A stretch of 63,983 nucleotides of DNA, taken from positions 1 through 63,983 of the forward strand of contig JAFAZX010000088.1 in NCBI GenBank assembly GCA_019239425.1. Reading direction: 5' to 3'. This document shows positions 36,807 through 46,615 of the stretch, one piece after another (the first letter of the stretch is position 1; each line of letters opens with the position of its first letter). The DNA is from Acidobacteriota bacterium (GTDB taxonomy: Bacteria > Acidobacteriota > Blastocatellia > Pyrinomonadales > Pyrinomonadaceae). A model generated the notes under the pieces. It had not been told where the DNA came from. It did not search any database and worked only from the letters and a program-made list of their open reading frames with translations. The translations under genes were made by a program, and so were the position numbers.

Positions 36807-37385
36807 ATGACGGACGGTTTCATCGCGGCGCACTTCGAGGCGAACCGCGAGGTGGTCGCGCGCAGCGCCGAGAGTTTGCGCGGGCAGGCCGGGACGGTGG
36901 CGCGCGCGCTGGTCGAGGCCCTGGGCGCGGGGCATAAGGTCGTCGCGTTCGGCAACGGCGGGAGCGCGGCGCAGGCGAGTCACCTGGTGGGCGAACTGCT
37001 CGGCCGCTTCAAGATGACGCGCCAGCCGTTCCCGGCCGTCGCGCTCGCGAGCGACGCCGGCACCGTGACCTGCATCACGAACGACTTCAGCTACGAAGTC
37101 CTGTTCGAAAGGCAGGTCGAGGCGCTCGCACAGGCGGGCGACATCGCCTTCGGCTTCACGACGAGCGGGCGTTCCGAGAACGTGCGGCGCGGACTCGCAA
37201 AAGCGAAAGAGAAAGGCGCGGTGACGGTCGCCGTGACGGGCGCGGCCGGCCTCGTGGGCGGTGAGGCCGACCACGTCCTCGCCGTGCCGAGCGACGTGAC
37301 GGCGCACGTGCAGGAGGTGCACCTGATGCTCCTGCACGTCTGGTGCATCTACGTTGACGAGCAGCTCGGCCGGGCGCAGGCCTGA
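36807..37385 (+). CDS. gmhA: SIS-domain phosphosugar isomerase (GmhA-like)
   Basis: A 192-residue single SIS-domain protein with the phosphoheptose isomerase pattern: FGNGGSAAQASHLVGELLGRF (in part, about 50-68), ALASDAGTVTCITNDFSYE (about 75-93), TSGRSENV (about 113-120) and the catalytic-type EVHLMLLHVWC (about 172-182). GmhA converts sedoheptulose 7-phosphate to heptose 7-phosphate for lipopolysaccharide. In this context it could instead isomerise another phosphosugar freed by the glycosidases. It begins 18 nt after the VWFA gene and ends 14 nt before a GH38 gene. Confidence 0.85.
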   Translation: MTDGFIAAHFEANREVVARSAESLRGQAGTVARALVEALGAGHKVVAFGNGGSAAQASHLVGELLGRFKMTRQPFPAVALASDAGTVTCITNDFSYEVLFERQVEALAQAGDIAFGFTTSGRSENVRRGLAKAKEKGAVTVAVTGAAGLVGGEADHVLAVPSDVTAHVQEVHLMLLHVWCIYVDEQLGRAQA

Positions 37386-37399
37386 AGGAACAGAGGCGG

Positions 37400-39940
37400 A
37401 TGTCGGACGACTCTTTAAACCGGGAAGGCTTCGGGCGCAGGCGGTTCATCATCGCCGCGGGCGCGGCGGCGTTCGGCGGCCTGTCGGTGTCGGGGCTGCC
37501 CGCGTTCGGCGCGCGGGGCGCACAGAAGCGGCGCGTGCTCCACATCGTCGGCTACTCGCACATCGACGCGGCGTGGCTGTGGCCGTGGCGCGACGGGTCG
37601 AACCTCGCGCTCACGACCTTCCGCAGCGCGCTCGACCGCATGAAGGAGACGCAGGACTTCCGCTACACGCACTCCTCCTCGCACCACTACGCCTGGGTCG
37701 AGCGCGCCGACCCGAAGATGTTCGAGGAGGTGAAGGAGAGAATCAGGGAAGGCCGCTGGGAGGTCGTCGGCGGCTGGCCCGTCGAGCCGGACTGCAACAT
37801 CCCTTCTTCAGAAAGCTTCGTCCGCCACAGCCTCTACGGCAAAGAGTACTTCCGCCGCGCGCTCGGCGTGGACGTGAACGTCGGCTTCAACCCCGACGCC
37901 TTCGGCCACGCGGCGGGCCTGCCCACCCTGCTCGCGCGCGCGGGATTCAAATACTACGTCTTCATGCGCCCCGAGGCGCACGAGATGAAGCTGCCCCTCC
38001 TCTTCTGGTGGGAGGGGCCGGACGGCTCGCGACTGCTGACGCTCCGCATACACCGCGGCTACAGCCGACCCGCCACGGGCATCGCGGAGGCCGCGCAGAA
38101 CAGCTTCGCGCCCGGCTTCGAAGACGCCGCATACTTCCTCGGCGTCGGCGACCACGGCGGCGGCGCGACGAAGGAGCAGATTAAAAAGGTTATTGAGTTG
38201 CGCGCCGACGCGACGCTGCCCGAGCTGCGCTTCTCGACCGTCGCGGACTTCTTCAACGCCGTCGAGAAGTCTAACGCGCTCGCAGAACTCCCCGTCATCC
38301 GCGGCGAGTTGCAGCACCACGCGCGCGGCTGCTACTCGGCACACGGCGAGGGCAAGCAGCACAACCGGCGCGCCGAGCGCTGGCTCGTCGAGGCCGAGGC
38401 GCTCTCGGTCGCGGCCTCCATCCAGCACGGGCACGCGTACCCCGCCGCCGAGTACCGCGCGGCGTGGGAGAAGGTGCTCTTCAACCAGTTCCACGACCTC
38501 ATGGCCGGGACGGCGCTCTACACCGCTTATCAGGAGTCGCGCGACCAGCTCGGCGCGGCCTGCGACACGGCGCACAGCAACCGCGTCGAGGCTCTCGAAT
38601 CGATGGCGCGCCGCGTCGACCTGCGCGCCGTTAAAGAGGGCGCGGTCTTCGTCTTCAACCCCCTGCCGTGGCCGCGCAAGTGTCTGGTCGAATACCACAC
38701 GGAGAAGATTCCGGGCGGGAACCCGTGGCGCGCGGTGCCCGAGGGCGTCGTCCCCATCACGCACATGGAGACGGCCGAAGGGCAGAAGGTCGCAATCCAG
38801 TGGCGACCTTCCGACAGCATGACGCAGGTCTACCCGCGCGTCTCGGCTCTGGTGGACGTGCCCGCCTGCGGCTACAAGGTCTTGGAACTCGTCCACGGCA
38901 CGCCGCCCGACTCGCCGGAGCCTTACGCCGAGACCGTCACGCTCAACGAGGGCGGCTTCGGCATCTCTTCGCTGAAGGCGCAGGACGGGAGGGAACTGCT
39001 CGCCGCCCCGGTCGGCCTCGTCGTCATCTCTGACCCGAGCGACACCTGGGCGCACGGCGTCGCGAAGTTCCGGCAGGAGATGGGACGGCCGCAGCTCTCC
39101 TCAGCGCAGAGGATCGAGGACGGCCCCGTCACGCGTGTCACACGTCACAGGGCGCGCTGGCACGACTCGGAGATAATCATGGACGTGGCGCAGTTCAAGG
39201 GAATTGATTTAATCGAGTTGCGCTTCGTCATCGACTGGCGCGAGCGCGAGCAGATGCTCAAGCTCGAAGTGCCGACCGCTTTGGCTTCGCCGCGCGTCTT
39301 CGCGAAGGTGGCCGGGGCTGTGAGCGAGCGGCAGACGAACGGCGAGGAGGAGCCCTATCAGGACTGGGTCGCCGTGCAGGGGAGAATAGGTAATGAGGAG
39401 TACACGGTCGGGCTCTTGAACAACCAGACCTACTCGTACGACTGCCTTGCGGGGCTGCTCCGCACGGTGCTCATCCGCTCGGCGCCCTTCGCGCGGCACG
39501 ACCCTTTCCAGGTGCCGCACAACGACGCGGGCGCTTGGCAGGATCAGGGCCGGCAGGAGCGGCGCTTCTGGCTCGTCCGCGGCCGCGGCCCCTTCAACGC
39601 GCTCGAACTCGACCGGCTGGCCGAAGAGGCGCAGACGCCCGCCGAGTACGTCATGGACTCCGCCCACGAAGGCGCGGAGCCGCGCGAGCGCTCCTTCTTC
39701 CGCCTCGCGCCGGGCACGGTGACTCTGTTGGCCCTGAAGCGCGCCGAGGGTGGTCAGGGCTTCGTCGTCCGCGTGCAGGAGAGAGCGGGGAAGAGTTCGG
39801 AGTTCACGCTTGAGAGCGCCGCGCTCGGGGTCAGCCACCGCGCGCAGATTAAGCCCTGGGAGATAAAGACCCTTCTGATAGAAACCGGCGTCTCCGGCCG
39901 TCGCGCGCAGGTGAGAGAGGTCAGCCTGCTCGAAGTCTGA
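37400..39940 (+). CDS. GH38 alpha-mannosidase, Tat-exported (copy 3)
   Basis: An 846-residue enzyme. The N-terminus has a twin-arginine signal (GRRRFIIAAGAAAF, about 12-25), so it is exported folded, perhaps with metal already bound. The GH38 zinc ligands include H54 and D56 (SHIDAAWLW); the nucleophile is D166 (FNPDAFGHAAGLP); FNQFHDLMAGTA (about 355-366) carries a further zinc His. It is shorter than copies 1 and 2 and lacks their extra domains. GGAACAGAGG upstream of the ATG gives a plausible ribosome site. It is the third diverged GH38 gene within 26 kb. Confidence 0.92.
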   Translation: MSDDSLNREGFGRRRFIIAAGAAAFGGLSVSGLPAFGARGAQKRRVLHIVGYSHIDAAWLWPWRDGSNLALTTFRSALDRMKETQDFRYTHSSSHHYAWVERADPKMFEEVKERIREGRWEVVGGWPVEPDCNIPSSESFVRHSLYGKEYFRRALGVDVNVGFNPDAFGHAAGLPTLLARAGFKYYVFMRPEAHEMKLPLLFWWEGPDGSRLLTLRIHRGYSRPATGIAEAAQNSFAPGFEDAAYFLGVGDHGGGATKEQIKKVIELRADATLPELRFSTVADFFNAVEKSNALAELPVIRGELQHHARGCYSAHGEGKQHNRRAERWLVEAEALSVAASIQHGHAYPAAEYRAAWEKVLFNQFHDLMAGTALYTAYQESRDQLGAACDTAHSNRVEALESMARRVDLRAVKEGAVFVFNPLPWPRKCLVEYHTEKIPGGNPWRAVPEGVVPITHMETAEGQKVAIQWRPSDSMTQVYPRVSALVDVPACGYKVLELVHGTPPDSPEPYAETVTLNEGGFGISSLKAQDGRELLAAPVGLVVISDPSDTWAHGVAKFRQEMGRPQLSSAQRIEDGPVTRVTRHRARWHDSEIIMDVAQFKGIDLIELRFVIDWREREQMLKLEVPTALASPRVFAKVAGAVSERQTNGEEEPYQDWVAVQGRIGNEEYTVGLLNNQTYSYDCLAGLLRTVLIRSAPFARHDPFQVPHNDAGAWQDQGRQERRFWLVRGRGPFNALELDRLAEEAQTPAEYVMDSAHEGAEPRERSFFRLAPGTVTLLALKRAEGGQGFVVRVQERAGKSSEFTLESAALGVSHRAQIKPWEIKTLLIETGVSGRRAQVREVSLLEV

Positions 39941-39948
39941 GCGTCAAA

Positions 39949-40087
39949 GCTGGGAGCGCGGGCATCCCTGCCCGCATGAGCGCGCAGCGCGAAAGCCGAG
40001 AAACGTTATGTCTCAACGTTGAGAAGAAAAGTGAGACGGTCAGCGTGCTGGCGCACGCTGGCGGGCAGGGATGCCCGCGCTCCCAGC
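39949..40087. repeat. Perfect 27-bp palindrome with nested hairpins before the PHP-hydrolase gene
   Basis: Arms 39949-39975 and 40061-40087 are perfectly complementary over 27 bp (GCTGGGAGCGCGGGCATCCC then TGCCCGC). The 85-nt loop holds a 14-bp perfect palindrome (40011-40024) and a hairpin built on CAGCGTGC / GCACGCTG (about 40041-40060). It spans nearly all of the gap before the next gene. Confidence 0.95.
40011..40024. promoter_or_regulatory. 14-bp perfect palindrome, possible LacI-type operator
   Basis: TCTCAACGTTGAGA is fully self-complementary with a central CpG inside AACGTT, the core shared by LacI-family operators. It lies about 105 nt upstream of the metallohydrolase gene, in the loop of the larger palindrome. 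It may be no more than part of that element. Confidence 0.3.
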
Positions 40088-40127
40088 GAGAAGGCCCGGT
40101 GAATTAAAGGTGGGTGCGGTAAAGAGG

Positions 40128-42425
<2,298 letters not shown>

Positions 42426-42561
42426 AGGAAAGTGGACTGTGAACGGTGAGCGGCCGGCGGTAGAAATGTCCTCTACTGTCTACTCTTTACTGCCCACTGT
42501 CTACTAAAGTCTGTGCGGCCGGAGCGGGGGCCGGGCGCGAACGTAAATTTTCACTTTTCGC

Positions 42562-42590
42562 TTGCCATGCGCGCGCGCCGACTGTAGTAT
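42562..42590 (+). promoter_or_regulatory. Sigma70-type promoter of the TonB receptor gene
   Basis: TTGCCA (42562-42567) and TAGTAT (42585-42590) are 17 nt apart. The -10 is the same hexamer as in the csp promoter. It leaves a leader of about 185 nt. Confidence 0.65.
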
Positions 42591-42628
42591 CGCGCTACTT
42601 TAACCGGTTGGCGAACAATCTGCCCCGG

Positions 42629-42732
42629 CGGCCGTTCTGTCCCAAGGAAATCGTCTACATCCGATGACGCCGAGCCTGACCTCGACTGAGGTCAATCAAA
42701 CGGCCGTTCTATTTAAGGTAATCGTTTACGTC
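42629..42732 (+). repeat. Imperfect direct repeats in the TonB receptor leader
   Basis: Two copies start with CGGCCGTTCT (42629 and 42701, 72 nt apart), share AAGG and a TCGTYTACRTC end, and end at about 42661 and 42732. The second copy includes the operator candidate. Such paired sites fit cooperative repressor binding or a duplicated leader element. Confidence 0.6.
42718..42729. promoter_or_regulatory. LacI-type operator candidate upstream of the TonB receptor
   Basis: GTAATCGTTTAC is palindromic at 10 of 12 positions around a central CpG. It lies about 130 nt downstream of the -10 and 51 nt upstream of the ATG. Its half-site GTTTAC also occurs in the sites at 30401 and 58443. Confidence 0.45.
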
Positions 42733-42780
42733 TGAGCATCGGCCACACCCTTTCAGTTCAGTTCTGTCTCAGGAGGATCT

Positions 42781-45700
42781 ATGAAACGTAGTCTCCGCTG
42801 GCGTCTGCCGGCGATAATCGTGTGCGTGCTCGCCGCCGCCTCGGTCTGTTTCGGCCAGGAGTCGCGCGCGACGCTGACCGGCACCGTCACCGACCCCAAC
42901 GGCGCCGCGGTTCAGAACGCCACCGTCACGGTCACCAACCAGCAGACGGGCCTTTCGACCACCGCCAACACCAACGGCGACGGCAACTACACGGTGACCC
43001 CGCTCATCCCCGGCCGCTACACCGTGGCGGTCGAGGCCCAGGGGTTCAAGAAGGTGCAGAGCGACGAGGTGCAGCTCTCCACCGCCACGACCACCACCTT
43101 CGACGCCGCGCTCGAAGTCGGCGCCGTCGGCGACACGGTCGTCGTCACCGCCACCGCCCCCGTGCTCGAAGCCGACACCGCCTCGCGCGGCCAGGTCGTC
43201 GAGCGCGAGCGCATCGCCGAGCTGCCGCTCGTGGGCCGCAACCCCATCAACCTCGCGACGCTCGCCCCGGGCGTCACCTTCAACGGCAACCCGCAGTTCA
43301 ACCGCCCGTTCGACAACGGCGACAACGTCAACTTCTCGATCAACGGCGGGCTGAACCGCCACAACGACTTCACGCTCGACGGCGTCGCCAACAACGCCAT
43401 CACCGACGCCAACGCGACCCGCACCGTCAGCAGCAATAACATCGCCTTCATCCCCTCGTCCGAGGCGACCGAGGAGTTCAAGGTTCAGACCAACTCCTAC
43501 GACGCGCAGTACGGCCGCACCGGCGGCGGCACCGTCAACGTCAGCATCCGCGCCGGCGGCAACCACTTCCACGGCTCGCTCTACGAGTTCGCGCGCCGCT
43601 ACCAGTTCAACGCCAACTCGTTCTCGAACAACGCGCGCGGCACGCAGCTCACCGGCCCCTGCGCCGGGCAGGAGGCGAGCCCCCGCTTCACGCGCGACCA
43701 GCTCACGTGCGAGAACCTCGGCGGCAACAAGATCGACCAGTACGGCTTCGTCCTCTCGGGGCCGCTGATGATCCCGCGCTTCGGCGAGGGCGGCAAGCAC
43801 TTCTACAACGGCCGCGAGCGCACCTTCTTCCTCGTCAACGTCGAGCGCTACAAGGAGCTGTCGCCGGGCCAGGGCTTCTCGACCGTCCCGACGCTGCTCG
43901 AGCGCCAGGGCGACTTCTCGCAGTCGGGCGTCACCATCTTCGACCCCCTGACGACCGTCTGTAACGCGCAGGGCGTCTGCACGCGCTCGCCGTTCCCCGG
44001 CAACGTCATCCCGGCCGACCGCATCAGCCCCGTCGGGCGGGCCATCATCAACGGCTTCTCGCTGCCGAACACGGGGACGGCCACCCAGCGCTTCAACAAC
44101 TTCTACCTGAGCGAGGGCCTCGGCACCGACGACTTCTACTCGAACGTCGCCCGCGTCGACCACCGGTTCAGCGACAAGCAGACGATGTTCGTCCGCTTCG
44201 TCAACAACCGGCGCGACCAGTTCGCCTTCGGCGGCAACAACCGCATCGGCCTCGGCATCGACCAGCAGGGGCCGCTCGTCCGCCAGAACTACGGCGTCGT
44301 CATCGACTCGACGACGACGCTCAACTCGACGACGATCTTCAACGCGCGGCTCGGCTTCACGCGCTTCCTCCAGGCGGCCTTCCGCCAGGCGTCCTCGCCC
44401 TTCGACGCCACCTCCATCGGCTTCTCGCCGGCCTTCTCCAACGCGCGGCCCATCTCCATCGTCCCGCGCATCACCTTCAACGACCCGAACGGCGGCATCC
44501 CGGAATTCGGCTCGCGCAACCCGAATTCGAACATCACGAACACGTGGAGCCTGCCGGCCTACCTGACGAAGATCGTGGGCGGCCACACCTTCCGCTTCGG
44601 CGGCGAGTGGCGCCGCTTCCAGGTCAACCAGTCGGGCGGCTCGTTCAACTTCGGCGGCGGCGCCTTCTGCTTCACCAACTTCTACACGTCGGGCACGGCC
44701 GGCAACCGCAACTCGGGCGGCGCGGCCTTCGCCGACCTGCTGCTCGGCGCCCCGACCTCGTTCGCCAACCAGAACTTCGCGACCTGCAACGGCAACGCCC
44801 CCGCCAGCCAGCTCGAGAACGTCTCGCCGACGACCTTCGAGTGGAGCTACTGGGCCGGCTACGTCCAGGACGACTGGAAGGTCACGCCGAAGCTCACGCT
44901 CAACCTCGGCTTCCGCTACGACTACGAGGCGCCGCCGGTCGAGCGCTTCAACCGCCAGAACCGCGGCTTCGCCTTCGACACGGCGAGCCCGCTCCGGGCG
45001 GCCGTCAGCGGCGCCAACACGACCAACTGCCCGGCCTGCGCCAACCTGTCCGGCGGGCTCGTCTTCGCGGGCGTCAACGGCCAGCCCGAGGGGGCCTTCG
45101 AACCCGACCGCAACAACTTCCAGCCGCGCATCGGCGTCGCCTACCAGTGGAACGAGAAGACGGTCATCCGCGGCGGCTACGGCCTCTTCTACTACCCCTC
45201 GGCCGAGTACGGCGGCGCCTCCGGCTTCAGCGTCATCACGCCCTACAACGGCAACGCCGGGACGACCGGCGCCGCGCAGTTCATCCCGCGCGCCGACGCC
45301 TTCAACAACCCGTTCCCCGCCGGCCTGACGCAGCCGACCGGTGCCTCGCTCGGCCTGCTGACGCAGCTCGGCTCGGCCGTCACCTTCGTCAACCCGAACC
45401 GCGAGATTCCCTACATCCACCAGTACAGCCTGGGCGTCCAGCGCGAGCTGCCGTGGAGCACGAAGCTCGACATCTCTTACGTCGGCAGCGCCTCGCGCAG
45501 GATTCTGACGGGCGACCAGCAGGGCGCGGGCGCGCGCAACATCAACGTCAACACGCCGGCACAACTGGCGCGCTTCCGCACCGACTCGACCTTCCGGGCC
45601 AACGACCCCGTGCCTAACCCGTTCGCGGGGCTCATCCCGAGCAACGCCGCGCTGAACGGTGCGACGATCCGGCGCGACCTGCTGCTGCTCCCGTTCCCGC

Positions 45701-46539
45701 AGTTCGGCGCCGTCAACTTCATCGGCGAGAACGTCGGCACGCTCGACTACAACTCGCTCCAGGCCTCCTTGGAGAAGCGCCTCAGCCGCGGGCTGGTCGG
45801 CGTCGTCTCCTACACCTTCTCGAAGAACATCGGCGCGCTCGGCTTCCTGAACCCGCAGGACGCGACCGTCGACAACGCGCGCGCGGTCGTGGACTTCGAC
45901 AGCCCGCACGTCGTGGCGGTGAGCGCCGTCTACCAACTGCCGTTCGGCAAGGGGCGCCACTTCCTCAAGGACGCGGGGCGCGCGACGGAGTTGCTCATCG
46001 GCGGCTTCGAGTACAGCGTCATCGCCAACTATCGCTCGGGCCGCCCGATTCCGCTGCCCGGCGACGCCGACCTGATCGGCGACCCGCACGGCGACCGCTC
46101 CTTCAGCAACCCGAACGTGCCCGGCACGACGGCCTCGTTCATCAACAACTGCGTCATGTCGGCCGACGGCACCAGCACCACGCGCCCGGCGACCAACGCC
46201 GCGGGCACGCGCAACGCCGGCACGCGCGTCCCCTGCACCAACCCGGCGTGGCGGCTGCGCGACACGGCGCTGACGCTGCGCACCACCCCGCTCCGCCTCG
46301 GCAACCTGCGCGAACCCTCGGCGACGACGTTCGACATGGCCCTGAACAAGTCGTTCAACTTCACCGAGGACGTCCGCTTCCAGTTCCGCGTGGAACTCTT
46401 CAACGCCTTCAACACGCCGCTCTTCGGCAGCCCGGACACGGGCAGCGCCACGAGCCAGACCTTCGGCGTGCTGAACCCCAACAACGGACAGCGCAACATC
46501 CCGCGCCAGATTCAGCTCGGCTTCAAGCTCAACTTCTAA
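42781..46539 (+). CDS. TonB-dependent receptor with N-terminal carboxypeptidase-regulatory domain (Oar-like)
   Basis: A 1252-residue outer-membrane protein. A signal peptide (1-25) is followed by a carboxypeptidase-regulatory beta-sandwich (about 28-112: TLTGTVTDPNGAAVQNATV), a plug domain (about 125-240; RNPINLATLAPGV, INGGLNRHNDFTLDGV) and a long beta barrel rich in aromatic and Asn residues ending IQLGFKLNF. Acidobacteriota carry many such receptors, thought to import oligosaccharides or other large ligands with TonB energy. No SusD-like partner gene is present. It faces the 12-kb glycosidase run and shares operator-like sites with it, so it is the probable uptake route for its products. 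Confidence 0.93.
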   Translation: MKRSLRWRLPAIIVCVLAAASVCFGQESRATLTGTVTDPNGAAVQNATVTVTNQQTGLSTTANTNGDGNYTVTPLIPGRYTVAVEAQGFKKVQSDEVQLSTATTTTFDAALEVGAVGDTVVVTATAPVLEADTASRGQVVERERIAELPLVGRNPINLATLAPGVTFNGNPQFNRPFDNGDNVNFSINGGLNRHNDFTLDGVANNAITDANATRTVSSNNIAFIPSSEATEEFKVQTNSYDAQYGRTGGGTVNVSIRAGGNHFHGSLYEFARRYQFNANSFSNNARGTQLTGPCAGQEASPRFTRDQLTCENLGGNKIDQYGFVLSGPLMIPRFGEGGKHFYNGRERTFFLVNVERYKELSPGQGFSTVPTLLERQGDFSQSGVTIFDPLTTVCNAQGVCTRSPFPGNVIPADRISPVGRAIINGFSLPNTGTATQRFNNFYLSEGLGTDDFYSNVARVDHRFSDKQTMFVRFVNNRRDQFAFGGNNRIGLGIDQQGPLVRQNYGVVIDSTTTLNSTTIFNARLGFTRFLQAAFRQASSPFDATSIGFSPAFSNARPISIVPRITFNDPNGGIPEFGSRNPNSNITNTWSLPAYLTKIVGGHTFRFGGEWRRFQVNQSGGSFNFGGGAFCFTNFYTSGTAGNRNSGGAAFADLLLGAPTSFANQNFATCNGNAPASQLENVSPTTFEWSYWAGYVQDDWKVTPKLTLNLGFRYDYEAPPVERFNRQNRGFAFDTASPLRAAVSGANTTNCPACANLSGGLVFAGVNGQPEGAFEPDRNNFQPRIGVAYQWNEKTVIRGGYGLFYYPSAEYGGASGFSVITPYNGNAGTTGAAQFIPRADAFNNPFPAGLTQPTGASLGLLTQLGSAVTFVNPNREIPYIHQYSLGVQRELPWSTKLDISYVGSASRRILTGDQQGAGARNINVNTPAQLARFRTDSTFRANDPVPNPFAGLIPSNAALNGATIRRDLLLLPFPQFGAVNFIGENVGTLDYNSLQASLEKRLSRGLVGVVSYTFSKNIGALGFLNPQDATVDNARAVVDFDSPHVVAVSAVYQLPFGKGRHFLKDAGRATELLIGGFEYSVIANYRSGRPIPLPGDADLIGDPHGDRSFSNPNVPGTTASFINNCVMSADGTSTTRPATNAAGTRNAGTRVPCTNPAWRLRDTALTLRTTPLRLGNLREPSATTFDMALNKSFNFTEDVRFQFRVELFNAFNTPLFGSPDTGSATSQTFGVLNPNNGQRNIPRQIQLGFKLNF

Positions 46540-46554
46540 GTCGAGCCTGAGCCG

Positions 46555-46599
46555 AAATGCGAAAGGCCCTCCCCTTGATGGGGAGGGCCTTTCGCATTT
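46555..46599. terminator. Bidirectional terminator between TonB receptor and GH36 genes
   Basis: Arms 46555-46574 and 46580-46599 are perfectly complementary over 20 bp (AAATGCGAAAGGCCCTCCCC) with a 5-nt loop. Because the stem ends in AAAT/ATTT it gives short U-runs in both directions. It lies between convergent genes, 15 and 17 nt from the two stops. Confidence 0.92.
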
Positions 46600-46615
46600 C
46601 AGTCAGAACGGCCCG

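Larger units (their letters stand above)
42426..42780. other. Intergenic regulatory region of the TonB receptor gene
   Basis: This 355-nt gap has a degraded repeat (about 42430-42510, with AGTAGACAGT words on the minus strand), the promoter at 42562-42590, two imperfect 32-nt direct repeats (42629-42661 and 42701-42732) and a LacI-type operator candidate inside the second. AGGAGG precedes the ATG at about 7 nt. No gene is seen. Confidence 0.7.

Noticed and set aside
42769..46089. Minus-strand open frame of 1106 codons
   Set aside because: It is the antisense shadow of the TonB receptor: Ala/Arg/Val/Glu-rich low-complexity translation with no domain.
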